A stretch of 64,000 bases of DNA, taken from Datura wrightii. Lineage: Eukaryota > Streptophyta > Magnoliopsida > Solanales > Solanaceae. Under the pieces are notes generated by a model, which was not told where the DNA came from, searched no databases, and saw nothing but the letters and a program-made list of their open reading frames with translations. The position numbers were made by a program, and so were the translations under genes. Shown here one piece after another: positions 47,141 through 59,585 of the stretch. The stretch covers positions 151,282,501 to 151,346,500 of the forward strand of contig JASDFA010000010.1 in the NCBI GenBank assembly GCA_035772735.1, given 5' to 3'. Position 1 is the stretch's first letter, and each line of letters starts with the position of its first letter.

Positions 47141-47375
47141 ATTGTTCCAGAAGAACAATATTGTGAAAAATATATTTGTTCCAGAAGAACAATATAGTGA
47201 AAAATATAATTGTTCCAGAAGAACAATATTGTGAAAAATATATTTGTTCCAGAAGAACAATATAGTGAAAAATATAATTGTTCCAGAAGAACAATATTGT
47301 GAAAAATATATTTGTTCCAGAAGAACAATATTGTGAAAATATATTTATTCCAGCAGAACAATATTGTGAAAATAT
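47141..47375 (+). repeat. 34-bp tandem repeats in the copia leader, each with a heat-shock-element-like core
   Basis: Seven units with starts of TGTTCC at 47143, 47177, 47211, 47245, 47279 and 47313, plus a variant near 47346. Each unit contains TTGTTCCAGAAGAACAA, an imperfect palindrome able to fold as a hairpin and matching nTTCnnGAAn. Two unit variants (TATTGTG and TATAGTG) alternate through the first five units. They sit between the primer-binding site and the gag remnant. Confidence 0.92.
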
Positions 47376-47585
47376 GTAAGAGAAATCATCTATGCATACC
47401 TCGATTTGCTCCCGAAGTAGCAATATCTTAAAAGAGGTTTTAAGCTATCATACCTTATGTGGTTAAGGCATATTTAGATGATCATGTTCCATTCCTGAAG
47501 AATGAGAAATTGAGAACTTTGATAAATGTTACAAATATAGATCTAATACAGATCTAGTCCCTGAAGGGAAATCAAAGCATCAAAA

Positions 47586-47903
47586 ATGCATATGGATGCA
47601 ATGGGTCTTGGAGACACCATTAAAAGTGAAAACAAAGCATCAAATCAAGATCGTGCTAAAGCTATGATATTCTTGCGTCATCATCTTGATGAAATTCTTA
47701 AAATTGAATATCTCATGATCAAGGATCCACTTGTTTTGTGGAATAGCCTAAAAGAAAGGTATGACCACTTGAAGATGGTTATCCACCCAAAGGCACGATA
47801 TGATTGGATTCATCAAGACTATACGTCTGTTCATGAGTATAGCTCATCAACATTCAAAATTGTTTCAAAATTGAAACTATATGGAGAAACTATTTTGATA
47901 TGA
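47586..47903 (+). pseudogene. copia gag remnant
   Basis: An open stretch contains RAKAMIFLRHHLDEILKIEY, KDPLVLWNSLKERYDHLKMV and a Y-rich W-containing segment. This pattern matches the UBN2-type gag of copia elements. The capsid zinc knuckle is missing. Confidence 0.75.
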
Positions 47904-49655
47904 TTGAATATGTGGTAGTATACAAAATTAATTGAGAGCTCCGGAAGAGCTAATGTATTACTACCTGAAAGAATGAAATTGTTGTATTAAGTCTCAAAAG
48001 GAAACTTATAAGTTTCAATGACATTGAAAAAAAATGAGACTATAAATTATGGGAAGATCTAATATCTTCATGCTACTACAATTGAAGCGGGTTATAAATA
48101 TTTATGTAAAAGATTACCCGACGGTTTTTTTATTTGTAGTACATAAATATGGGTATGATGATGAAATCACATACGAAAGTAAATCAGAAGTTCACTGAAA
48201 TAAGTTGGCATACCGGTTGGCCATCCCGGTTCAAATGTGATACAAAAATATTTGAGAATTCACGTGGCTATATGTTGAAGAAATAAAAGATTCTTCAAGA
48301 ATTCTCTTGTGTTGCTTGTTCTCATCATAGAATGATCTTGATCAGCTAAGATTGGAATTATATTCCCTGAAATTTTGGAACTTATAAAAGGGTGAATATG
48401 GGCCCATTCACCTACCATGTGAACCGTTTGCTAATAGATGCATCCATGGTATGGTCACATGTGTTTTGATATCAACTTACAATTGATTTTTGTAAGGTTG
48501 TTGCTCGAATTATTAAATTAAGAGCATAGTTCCAAATTATAAAATCACGTTGATAATGCTGATTCATATCTATGTTGGTTTAGCGAAAATTGTATGCCTC
48601 CAATTAAAGCTAAATCATTGGTTATGAGAATAAAACTCCCAAATAAAATTTGGTATGAGATATGTTTATTTAACATATAGCAACACTTGAATGCATCAAG
48701 CCAACAAGGTTCCCCTATCATAATTGGTTCAGGGTCAGGGACCAAATAATTCCATCTAAAATTTGAATGTGCGATATATGATTCAATTGTCCCACCATAA
48801 CGCACAAAGATGGGTACCCAAATGAACCTGGGGAGTAAATGTTAGTTTTTCTAACATTAGGGGGAGAAGTGATTAGCAACTGAAAATTGAGTGTGGGATG
48901 AATTATCTAGATCCTCGGAAAAAAGAAAAAGTGAACTTAAAGTTCAAGAGATAATTCACTTGCAAAATATCGCACATCAATTGTCAGATGTATTTGCTGA
49001 CTCTGTTTTATAATTCAGTTGCAAATGCTCCAATGGAAAGTCCTTGAAGGATAGAGTCTATGAGACGCCTGAAGCGTGATAGACCAAACGGTTCCAAATA
49101 TAGAACTTCTTGAAGAAGTAGAGGAGCAAGTGATTAAGATAGTCATAATGATGAGGCAAGTGCTTTGAGAAAGCACCACGACATAACACTTCATAAAACC
49201 TTGGCAAAGGTTCAGGTACCTGAAAATGATGAAAAATGAAGAGATCTCAATAAGTTATGTCGCATTTGAACTGATTGTCTACGATATTTTTGATATAATA
49301 AAGTGCGCAATATTGTAAAAGATTGTGAGGATCTGAATACTACATCTATTAAAGCTTGCTGATGTAGGAATAATTATCAAGTGAAATGATGCGTATTGGT
49401 AAGCATAAAGCTTATTGGACCTGTAGTCCAGACACTAGAAGATGTCACGCATTTAAATACTAATGAATGCTATCACTTGATAAAATTTATATGAAAATCA
49501 TGAAGGATTCAAAATGCCTGAAGCATTTACAAGTTTCTTTAAACTTGTTCATAATTCTTATATGAGGAAATCCTTGGTCCTGAAGTACCATATCTTACTG
49601 TGATTGTTGCACTAATATATCTTGCTAATACTATAAGGCATAACATTCGGTTAAT

Positions 49656-50183
49656 TTGTTAGCAAGTCTGGATCTTGTTGATTATGCTAATGCAGGGTAT
49701 CTATCTGACCTACACAAAGCTCGATCTCAAACTGGCTACGTGTTCATATGTGGAGGTACTGCCATATCTTGGAGATCTATAAAGCAGTCTCTGGTAGCTG
49801 CTTCATCAAATCATGCTGATATAATAGATATTCATGAAGCAAGCCGAGAATGTGTGTGGTTGAGGTCCATGATACATCTCATTAGAGAAAAATGTGGTTT
49901 GAACTGTGACAAAGTACCCACAATTTTGTATGAAGATAATGCTGCATGCATAGCACAACTAAAGGGAGGATTCATAAAAGGAGATAGAACGAAGTACATC
50001 TCGCCAAAGTTTTTCTACACACATGAGCTCCAAAAGAATGGTGATATTAATGTGCAACAGATTCGTTCAAGTGATAATGTGGCTGATTTATTCACCAAAT
50101 CTCTACCAACTGCAACTTTCAAGAAGATGGTGCACAAGATCGGGATGCAAAGATTCAAGGATGTTCTCATTAGGGGGAGTTAA
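49656..50183 (+). pseudogene. copia RNase H (3' end of pol) remnant
   Basis: It contains SDLHKARSQTGYVFICGGTA, ISWRSIKQSLVAASSNHADI, TILYEDNAACIAQLKGGFIK and DNVADLFTKSLPTATFKKMV, the usual end of copia pol. In most copies the second block reads SSxxAEYIA; here a part of that block is altered (NHADIIDIHEA), yet the frame stays open to a stop at 50183, just before the polypurine tract. Confidence 0.88.
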
Positions 50184-50379
50184 TACGCGCTGTACTCTTT
50201 TTCCCTTGCGAGGTTTTGTCCCACTGGGTTTTCCTTGTAAGGTTTTTAACGAGGCAGCCAAAATGCGTATTATTAGATATGTGTACTCTTTTTCCTTCAC
50301 TAGATTTTTTTCCCACTGGGTTTTTCTAGTAAGGTTTTAACGAGGCACATTATCTATCAAATAGACATTCAAGGGGGAG

Positions 50380-50613
50380 TGTTATAAACATATTTGTGTT
50401 GTAGTGAATGTCTATAAAGGTATTTGTATTGTACTAGATATATGTGTTTATATCATTGTAAAAGTCTATCTTTTGGAGAAAAGTTAGGAGAAATTATCCC
50501 TATAAATAGAGGGGTTCTCCTTCATTGTATTTAATCCCAAGAGAAATAAAAACTTCTCTCTTTCTTTCTTCCTCTATACAATATTCTTGTTCTTTCTTTA
50601 TTATTTCATAACA
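50380..50613 (+). promoter_or_regulatory. 3' LTR of the copia element, possible EMC7 promoter
   Basis: 234-bp LTR with TATAAATA at 50501-50508, oriented toward EMC7. Transcription from about 30 bp downstream would run through the R/U5 region and the 80-bp spacer into the EMC7 ATG at 50694. The promoter role is inference. Confidence 0.6.
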
Positions 50614-50693
50614 AAATCAATTTATTACTATTTCCTTTTTTCATTTTTGTCAAAACAATTCTAGGAGTTGAGACCCATTCTTGTTCAGTTCCA

Positions 50694-53600
50694 ATGGCAG
50701 TACGAGCAATATTTCTTCTTCAGTTCTTCTTCTTATGTTCTATTCTTTCTGGGTATTTCTTCTTTTTACCTTCACACTACATTTACCCATAAATTTGCAT
50801 GCACGTAAAAATGTGGTAGATTTGTTAATTAATAACAATTTGATTATTTTCTCCATTGCTTCTAAATTTTAATCTCCATTTGGTTTTTTGGCCTTGGATG
50901 GGAGAAAATGTCCAAAACTTTTGCGGGTCTTTCAAAAATAGTCCCTCCCCTATCTCTCGAGAGGGGCTAAGTATAAGATTACCACATATCCTCTCCAGAT
51001 CTCACATGTGTAAACTCTGGAGAGCCGGTAAGGATAAGGTCACCACGTATCCTCTCCGGACTCCACCTATGAGTTTAAGTATCTTGTTGTTGTTGTTGTT
51101 CTTAACAACAAATTGAAACCCAATTGATTGATTTGTAAAAATAAAAACTGAACCTCAATATTTGGTGTTCTCTCTGATTGGGTGCGAAAAAAACATATAG
51201 AATTGGAATCTTGCCCTGTTTCGATTTATTTATTTATTTTTTGATTATTACATCAAATTAAGACCAGTTGATTATTTTCTCCACATTTTTCTTGTTGTTT
51301 TTCATTATTTGAATTAATTTTTGCAGGAAGACTGATGGTTATACTGTTACCGGTCGAGTAAAAATTCCCAGTAAATTCTTTTAATAATTCTTTTCACCTT
51401 CCTCTTCCTAGTTATATTTTCAGAATATATAGAATTGTAGTTAGTATATGTAAGCTTCATATTGGATAATATATCATTTATTCTATTTATTTGCCTAGTT
51501 TCACTAATATTGTGGCTGAATATTTTAAATTAAAGGAAAAATAGGAAAAAAGTAAACAATTGTTTGGCATGAAAAAGTTGTATATTTAGTCAAATTTTCC
51601 AACTTTTTGTTAAGGTGGAGGTTTTTTCTACCTATATATATTCTATTAACTTCATATTATATAGTGCTAAAATTCTCCTTTTGTTATAGAGATTCACTTC
51701 ACTATGCTTGATGCTTTAAATCTTCTTTCGTGGTGATTTCCCAGTTATGAAAAAAAATTGACTTAAGTTTTCTGTAGTTGCTTAGTTTTCCTGAGGCCGC
51801 GTTGTTGTTGTTAATTTGTTTGTTTTCTGTAGGCTTTAGCTTGAAAGGATCAGGTTTCTCGGCTAAAGCTTCAAATGTTAAAGTCATACTCAACGGTGGC
51901 CAAAGAGTTACATTCCTGAGACCCAATGGATATTTCTCATTGTATCCTTCCTATGAAAACTCCATGTCTTAAATCGGTTCTTAAGCTTTAATTTGATTAT
52001 CTTAGGTTATATATGTATCTTGATTAAACTCTCTCTATATATGTACTGTTATGAATTTTGTGCTTCCTCAACTGCATATTTTCTGCTACTCCACACTCCA
52101 AGAAAAAAGAAAAACCCTTCATAATGAGTTTTCACTGTTTTTTGTGCATTGTTTTCTTGTATGATACAAGAACAAACAACTACATCTCAGTCTCAAACAA
52201 GTTGGATTATTTACTTGTGTGATCTATTCGCAAAAAGTTTGACTAAATGAGCTGGAGTTGAAATGTGAGTGGTTCATGTGAATTTTACCAGGTCACCGGA
52301 AACTTTACTAATAAACGAGCAATTAATCTGATTTTCTTTAGCTGCCATGGTTGTGCTTAATTCTGTTGTTTGCTCAAAATTGGAGTTTTACACTCACTAT
52401 TGGGCTGACATTTTTCCTAGAAGAGCAAGAATAGAATAGATGATGTTTTTGAAAGAAGTACAGGTGGCCCAACTTGTGATATTAGATGTTATCAGATTCT
52501 ATTGAACTGGCTTCATTTTCGAGACTAGCAATTGTGAACTTCACTAAAAATGAATAGAAAAGAAAAGATTTCCTTCTGTCTGTCTCTCCACGTCAAATAT
52601 GAATCCAGAAGAAAAGGCTAGGGAAGCTCTTCAACTATAATTTCCCCATCCAAAAGGGCAGCCCGATGCACTAACCTCCCACTATAAGCGGTGTACGGGA
52701 AAGAACCAAACCACAATGGTCTATTATACGCTTTCTACAAGAGGCTGTGGAATCGAACTGGTGACCTCCTGATCACATGGCAGCAACTTTACCGATTACT
52801 CTAAGGCTCCTCTTGTATTATTTCCCCATCCAATATAAAATAAAGTTAATTCTTCTGCCTGGCATGGCATGTGATTGTATCCTGTCTCAGTTTCTGAAGG
52901 ATGATAGGAAATAGAAGTAAAGGTTTTTGTTGAAGGCTGGAAGATCTCGAAATGACAGGAGGCTACTTCTTCTATGGGTGTTAAACCTGGAAGTGGGATC
53001 ATTGAATTGCAGTTCAGGAGTATAAATTAAGAGTTTGACATATAGGATGCAAAGAGTGGAATTGAAGGACACAATTTTAAGCGCATGATTCAACTATGCC
53101 TCACTCAATTGGAAACAAAAAGAAAAAAGAAAGGAGGAAAAACTTAACTATGCCTCATAGGATGCTAGATGCTAAGATTAGGTCTGCTGCATGGATACTT
53201 TTCTTTTGATAAATTGTCCTTTCTGTACATTTTCCCAGAAGAAGAAATATGAGAAAAAGCGTGGAAGACAATTTATCTTAATGGAAACTTGAAATCATGA
53301 ATCAGTATGAATACAAAAAACAATACATGACATCAAATAACTTTTGTGATTCACGTTATCTATCGCATATTTGCTAATTAGCAGATACGCCTAACATTGT
53401 GAGGTAATATTTGATCTCTTGCCTGCTCTCTGGCTTTTATTGACCTTCTGGTCAAAATCGCGTTTCTATTTTTGATGATTTATTTCGCTTGACATTTTCT
53501 CTAAATGTTTAAGCTTGCAGATAACATGCAAATTAGAATGCTTACTCCTCTTTGCAAAGGTTATGCGAAGAGAACGTTGTTCTCTGAATGCAATTCCTTA

Positions 53601-55773
53601 ACCTTAGCAATAGCCATAATGTGTCAGCAGGAACACATCTTATTGAGGTGTCTGCACTTGGATACTTCTTTTCTCCGGTGAGCTTCTCTACTACGATCTG
53701 TTTAATCCCTCACAGATTTTCTCTGACAAAGATTTATATGCTTACTGTATCTTTCGTGATGTCAGGTCCGAGTTGATGTCAGTGCCAGAAACCCAGGTAA
53801 GGTTCAAGCAGCGTTAACCGAGAACAGGAGGTCTATGATTGAGCTGGTTTTGGAGCCATTGAGTGAGGAGCAGTATTATGAGGTCAGACTTTGATCTCCT
53901 AGCTTTCCCTTTCATTAATTCGCTTCTTTCTCTAATTTTCTTCCCAAAATACTGTGTGAATATTTCTTGCAGATAAAGGAACCCTTCTCCATTATGTCTC
54001 TGGTGAAAAGTCCAGTTGGCATGATGTTCGGATTTATGCTGTTTGTAATGTTTGTGATGCCAAAATTAGCAGAAAATATGGGTGAGTGTGCTCTATGTTT
54101 TCTCCTACTTGTCTTCACATGCAATAGCCCTTATGGTGGTAAATCCATAATGCAGTTCCAATTTCCGTATGTAATGCTAGTGGTTTGTGCTTTAGGATGA
54201 CTGCACTAGAGATTAGTATCCGATAGTATCTATGTTATGTATATCCATTTTACTTCCATCTCCTATTTTCTTGATTGAATTGGATCATGAACAAATGAAT
54301 ATCGGGCACTAAATATGTGATTCACTAGGGTGGCAGAGTTCTGAAAGTAAGAAGCATCATCTGGTAATCCTTATATCTGAGTGAACCCGAACTTCACTGT
54401 CTACTGGCGCTTGCTATGTATACTACCCTTCTCTGAAGATTCTTGACTCTTTCTGAATCTGTGTTCTTATATTGATGGATATCTGTGTTTACAGTATGTC
54501 ACTATAACTAAATGTTATATGCATACACATATTCACCCACATACATATAAATAAATACACATGAGCACACGGATGACTGTATGCGTACAAAATAATATTT
54601 CTCAACTATATATATCTTTGGACGCTAGTGTTTGTCTTATTTGTCCTAACATGATGTCTCAATTATATATCCATGGATATATGTGTTTCTAGTATATTTC
54701 TATTACAAGAAAATTATTAAGCCAGAGCCCTCGAATTGCATCATTAGTGGCTGCATGCCAGCTCGAGATATTTAAGTTTCGCAATCAGCAGCTGTATCAC
54801 CTATTAGCTTGCTCCATGACGGGAGAAACATTTGTTCTTCATATATTTGCTTCATAATCTGTCTTGAAAATTAAATATCTACAAATTGAAACGGGGGTGG
54901 CTTTAGAGACACTTTTTTTTTTCTTCTTTTCGACGTTGTTAAGTGATAAATGACCTTAAGGTGTTTCAGAGTACTACTTCTGCATTACATGAGATACAGT
55001 AAAATTAGATTGAGTGCAGTAATATGTGACTGAGGTGAAAAAGAAATTATAATGGAGGCTGTAGAGAATATCAGAAGAAAATATAACCAGGGAAACCTTT
55101 TGCTAGCCCAAGATTGTTAGCTAAGATCAGAAGATTCAACTAAAGAAGAGAAACTTATGAAAGGAGAAGGAAAATTTTGAGTAGAGAACTTTATTATGGA
55201 AGAAGACTAGCTTGAATTGTCTTGATTTTTTTGTTGATTACAAATGTACATGACCACCGTCCACCCCTATTTATACCTGTCTATGGATGGTTCTACATTT
55301 TGTTCTAGATACGTCTACGAGAAAAATCTAGTGACTTTATGTTCTACTCTAAAATATCTAAATATTTCTTCAAGATAATTATCATAAATACTACACTAGG
55401 CTATTCTAGAAACTTAATAAGAAAAATCTATGATATTTCAAAAAATTAGCTTTAACTTTTTCAATTGATAGGAGGGCAAGAAAAACTTGAAATGTGGTGA
55501 GCATTACTATAATGAAATACTGATCGTTCTGGTGACGAAATTGACTGTTGTATAATTAAACTACTTATTTACATTTCTGCAAGTTACTTTACCTTTTGAT
55601 TCACTGATTAATTTCCATGAAACAGACAGTTATACATAAAATGTCTCGCGCTAATGTGCTGATTTTCTTGCATGGCAGATCCTGAAGAAATAAGACGAAC
55701 ACAAGAGGAAATCATGAGAAACCAAGACAGTCTTTCAAGCTTATTACCCAAGCTCAAAGCAGCAACGAGCTAG
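50694..55773 (+). CDS. EMC7: ER membrane protein complex subunit 7 (EMC7) homolog
   Basis: Seven exons (50694-50752, 51327-51370, 51833-51941, 53614-53677, 53766-53882, 53973-54081, 55679-55773) join in frame at GT..AG sites to 198 codons plus stop, close to the usual plant length. Residues 1-20 form a signal peptide (MAVRAIFLLQFFFLCSILSG). A lumenal beta-sandwich follows, with YTVTGRVKIP, NVKVILNGGQRVTFLRPNGY, SAGTHLIEVSALGYFFSP and LVLEPLSEEQYYE. A single membrane segment spans about 146-163 (VGMMFGFMLFVMFVMP). The cytosolic tail carries DPEEIRRTQEEI. EMC inserts tail-anchored and multipass proteins into the ER membrane; EMC7 is a peripheral lumenal-side subunit. No lesion is visible. Intron 1 has an RTE/SINE-like tail and intron 3 an Au-type SINE. 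A copia LTR ends 80 bp before the ATG, so regulation may have changed. Confidence 0.95.
50939..51102 (+). mobile_element. RTE/SINE-like tail fragment in EMC7 intron 1
   Basis: It contains two related blocks with ACCACATATCCTCTCCAGAT and ACCACGTATCCTCTCCGGAC and ends in (TTG)n, the 3' end form seen in Solanaceae RTE-mobilised elements. The 5' part is absent. Confidence 0.5.
52654..52819 (-). mobile_element. Au-type tRNA-derived SINE in EMC7 intron 3
   Basis: On the - strand the head reads GGAGCCTTAGAGTAATCGGT (box A region) and then GGTCACCAGTTCGATTCC (box B region), as in tRNA-derived SINEs. It ends with TTAGTGCATCGGGCTGCCCT. It is flanked by a 14-bp duplication ATTTCCCCATCCAA (52640-52653 and 52820-52833). 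This matches what I recall of the Au SINE family. It is not a functional tRNA gene. Confidence 0.85.
54082..55678 (+). other. EMC7 intron 6
   Basis: 1597 bp. About 54896-55560 may contain an old repeat, but I could not identify ends. No coding sequence. Confidence 0.5.
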
Positions 55774-56649
55774 AGATTGGATTTAATAACAACACTGAAA
55801 ATTTCACCTGCTATAAAAGGAAATTCTTCGTGGCCATTCTGTGTGGAAAAGCTGAATTCACCGTAAACTCAGTTCCAAAAGTCCATCTCAATCTTTTCTG
55901 AAGTCTATGCGTATCATCAATTAGTTCATTTATCACTTACAAAAATCCTACATTACCTTTTGGTTAAAGTTGTAGGCCTCTGTTGTCAGTTTTATGCACT
56001 GATTATCCTAAGAATTCTTTAATATTGAATTGCCTGTATTCCTATACCAATATTATTGTGCTGCCAAGAATTAGTGTTGCCATGTTTCCATTCTTGATCA
56101 CTTTATATGCTTGTGTTATGCAAGTTTATTAGGAGCATCAGTTACCAGTTCTAAGGAAAAAAGAAATCCAGAACATGTAGTGGTAGTAGTTGTGACTGTT
56201 TGGAAGTAAGCTGCAAAGCAATTTTCTTTATTTTATACCACCAACAATATGGACATGTATAACCTATACATGGATAAAGTAGCAAAAGGATATAAACTTA
56301 CCTTTATCTTTTCCCTAGAAACCAATATAGGCGAAGCATTCAAGGGTCCAGTTGTAAATTCATTACTTCTTAGTTTAAAAAACTAATAAATATTTTAAAT
56401 GATAACTTGTATATTCCGTTTAATGCAATGATCCAAACACCCAACGAGATATAATCTATATATTAATAATCTCTATATAACTAATTATACATCATATTGA
56501 TAGTATCACGGTGTCATACTTCTATTAGAAGTTGATGTATTTCAATGAAAAATCAAGAAAATACTTTTCATTAAAAAAGAGCCCAAGAATGAGCCCAAAA
56601 ATTGTATTGAAAAGTGGACTAATTGCTACACATATTTCATGAATGAAGT
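55774..56649 (+). other. 3' UTR/flank of EMC7
   Basis: 3' UTR followed by unassigned AT-rich DNA. The left target duplication GAAGT of the solo LTR lies at 56645-56649. Confidence 0.5.
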
Positions 56650-58833
56650 TGTCACGATTCGAACATAGACCCGAATCAAGACACGGGACAAAGAACCCCG
56701 AGAAGCTCCAAGTCGACCCATGGCATGAACATGATATCTAAAACTCAACATAAATAAGCGGAAGTCTAACATACATAATAGCGGAAGTCTGCATACCTAT
56801 CAAACTAATACCAAATCAGAAATAGCAAGTTGATTTCTACATAATGTTTGAATAGCCTCTACATAACTGATGAGCTGATGGGACAATATCCCCAACTAGC
56901 TCAACAAAAGTCTGTAACTGAAAGAGCACAACTACAGATAACTGAATATTCTCGAAGGATGAGGACTCACCAACACTGGCTGAGGGATGTGAACTCGGAG
57001 AATCGGCTAATGGCGGGGCTAGACCTGAATGTCAGAAGCTGTATCATGAAACGATACAGCTAGAGTATGCGGTCAGTACTTGAAATGTATTAAGTATGCA
57101 AGGTAAGTAAAACGGACAGTTAAAATACATAAGAGTTCGTAAGAGTAGGACAACATGATCATAAAGTAAATATTATGATGTAAACATAAGGCTCAAGGTT
57201 TTCAAAACATTCGTAAACCAGTCATAATCATAATCATAAGAGAAAACATTTATAGAACATAACTTGAGACAAGGTAACATAACATAACCATGCATAAATC
57301 ATGAGGAACAATGGGAGGACTCGTCATAGCCGACACCATCATGATAGAGCTTACACAATGGCCCAACTATCTCGCTCAAGTGGGCAGAATCGTCTTAGGC
57401 TTATCAGGCAAGGGACGTGCATAATGTGATATCACGGGGATCTAATAACATTAACATATATATATATAAACCTACAGTGACATGTAGTTCTGAGACCACG
57501 GGGTTTACTTAAATGTCGGGTCTACTCGGTGCTAGACATTGCTCCCAAAACATGCACATGAGGCTCATATCATAATCATAAATCATTTATGAAGTTCATG
57601 GCCAATTATAACACAACATATTTGATCATACTTGAAATACATGATTTGCCATGAATAAGGGCCCATGAGTTGGCCAAGAGTCATAAATTCATAAATCATG
57701 AAATTCATGCATACTTGTAAAACATGTATATACTTGATATTCATAAATCCATGATGAATGCTTGTAGAGAATTCTTAACATAAATCATAAATCATAAATC
57801 ATAATTTAGGGCTTAAGAAGATCAAGATCATAATGGAATCATAATTTGACTTTTCATGAAGCATACATATTTGGGCATAGTTTAATTAAAATTTGAAACT
57901 ATAAATTAATAATCAAAATAATTATAAAAATCTGCCCATAGATTATAAAACATGATTTGATACATGAAGGGAATTGACCCAAAGAATTTCACAAGAATTG
58001 AGATAAACCCCATAAGATCGTGAAGCTAGATTCTAGAATTGAAATTCATGGAATTGAGAAGAATTTAGGGCATGATAGTGAAAGGAATCCTCATTCATAT
58101 TCTCACATACCTGGGTAAATCTAATCAACACTCCCTCTTGAAAGACCGAAGGAAATTGAAGAGATTCTTCAAACTTGATCTTCAAGGAAGGCTCTAAGTT
58201 GCATGCATGGAGGGAAGATACTTAGAATAGGTTTAACACCCTTAAAACCCTACTAACTGAACTTAAAACAACATAGTTTAGGACCTTAGGACTTAGAAAT
58301 GACAAAAAATATCCTTAATGAAAAACCTGAAAATTCTGCACTGCCAGTGACCACGGGCGCAACAATGAGTCGCCCTTTGCTCTAATGGGCCGTTACTTCA
58401 CTCGTTGGTTCATTCCATTTTTCAGACCCAGACCTGCACCACAATAGGTAACACAAGTCATCCCTGGCTCCCACGACTCGTGGTAACCATCCGTTGTCAC
58501 CACTGCCTATCGTCTGGAAACCCTTCTAACGGAACCGTTTAACGACCATCCTTTAAAACCACGAGTTGTCCTATGACTCATGTCGTCCCTCTTTGACCAA
58601 GACCATCCTCCCAACGATCCCCATACAACGACTTGTTACATCGACCAACGGGTCGTTCTGAGACCCGTTACTTCCAAGTCCATTTTTGCAGATTCTCACC
58701 ACGAGCCCTCCAACGAGTCGTTAGACCCACCAACGACCCGTAAAACGAGTCATTCTGAGAAGAAATCTTAGATTTTCTTCTACTTCTCATTTCAAATCTC
58801 GGGTCTTTTCTTAAGTACTTTCGGGGTATTACA
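56650..58833 (-). mobile_element. Ty3-gypsy-type solo LTR (2184 bp)
   Basis: It begins TGTCACGATTCGAAC and ends CGGGGTATTACA on the + strand, so on the - strand it starts TGTAATACCCCG, a common start of chromovirus LTRs in Solanaceae. A perfect 5-bp duplication GAAGT flanks it (56645-56649, 58834-58838). There is no internal region, primer-binding site or coding sequence. Recombination between two LTRs of a full element is the simplest origin. Confidence 0.8.
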
Positions 58834-58838
58834 GAAGT

Positions 58839-59585
58839 TCAAGCCTAAGAGGAGAAATATCGGGACTCATATGGAGCGGAAACCCTTTGCACGCCCAAAC
58901 GGCTGCATTACACGCCCCCAAATATGGGATAAAAAGTCACCCAAAGTCTGTTTTTGTTTTGTCTCCAAATTTGACAACTTTTTCTTATTTGTTTAGGGAA
59001 GAATTTTAGTATTATTTTTACATGTTTTCCTAGTTTAAAAGTGTCTAGTTTGATTTTAGTATTTATTATTTTCATAAAAGTAGAATTCAAAACTCATGCT
59101 ATTTGGTATAGGTTTTTCCTATATATAGGGATGAATTTTGTTATTAACATTATTTGAGAGGTTTCTCTTCTTTACACCTTTGTGTGTGGTTACTTGAGAT
59201 TTGTCATACAATCTTACAAGAACGATTCTTTAAGAGGTAAGATTAATTCGTAACTTGGTATCTTGATTCTTATTTGTAAATTAAAGAAAGTAATTAGTAT
59301 AATACTAATTATTTGTCTCTAATTTTTTTGAATTAGGGGTCTAGTTCACATTTTGATCTAAATTCTTGAATTGGCTTTATTAGTATCATAATTAGTTTTA
59401 ATCCGCTAATTTTAGATAGTAAGTTTAATTAGGGTTCTTAACACTTATTTTGAAATTTGGGGATTTTATTCTCGAATTTCACATATCTTTCAATTTTGTC
59501 TTTAAACTTTGTAATTTCGCTTACGCATTATTTTCTTGTTCTTTCGAGTAACCCGATTCATATCAAGTGGCATCATAGAGGTTCT
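58839..59585 (+). mobile_element. Degenerate LTR with primer-binding-site-like sequence
   Basis: A TATA-like TATATATAGGG sits near 59119, and TATCAAGTGGCATCATAGAG at about 59561-59580 is close to the usual TGGTATCAGAGC primer-binding phrase. No partner LTR was found. The solo LTR described above inserted next to or into this older element. Confidence 0.4.

Larger units (their letters stand above)
46717..50613 (+). mobile_element. Ty1-copia LTR retrotransposon, degenerate, 3.9 kb
   Basis: The LTRs (237 and 234 bp) start TGTTATAAAC and end CATAACA, and the target duplication AAATC is perfect (46712-46716 and 50614-50618). After the 5' LTR comes CGTTATCAGCACGAG, a primer-binding-site region typical of copia elements. 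Before the 3' LTR is the polypurine tract AAGGGGGAG. The interior keeps a gag remnant (47586-47903) and the RNase H end of pol (49656-50183). Protease, integrase and most of the reverse transcriptase are lost or unreadable. The LTRs differ by three substitutions and one 3-bp indel by my count, so insertion is fairly recent, although the interior was already defective. It lies 80 bp upstream of EMC7 in the same orientation. Confidence 0.93.

Noticed and set aside
47141..47375. CRISPR-like array
   Set aside because: The repeat is contiguous with no unique spacers, and the host is a plant; it is a minisatellite.
47068..47423. Long open frames on the - strand across the copia leader
   Set aside because: They are by-products of the 34-bp tandem repeat, a low-complexity peptide without any family.
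52790..52819. tRNA gene on the - strand
   Set aside because: Box A and B are there, but the acceptor stem and 3' half are not; it is the head of a SINE with a 14-bp TSD.
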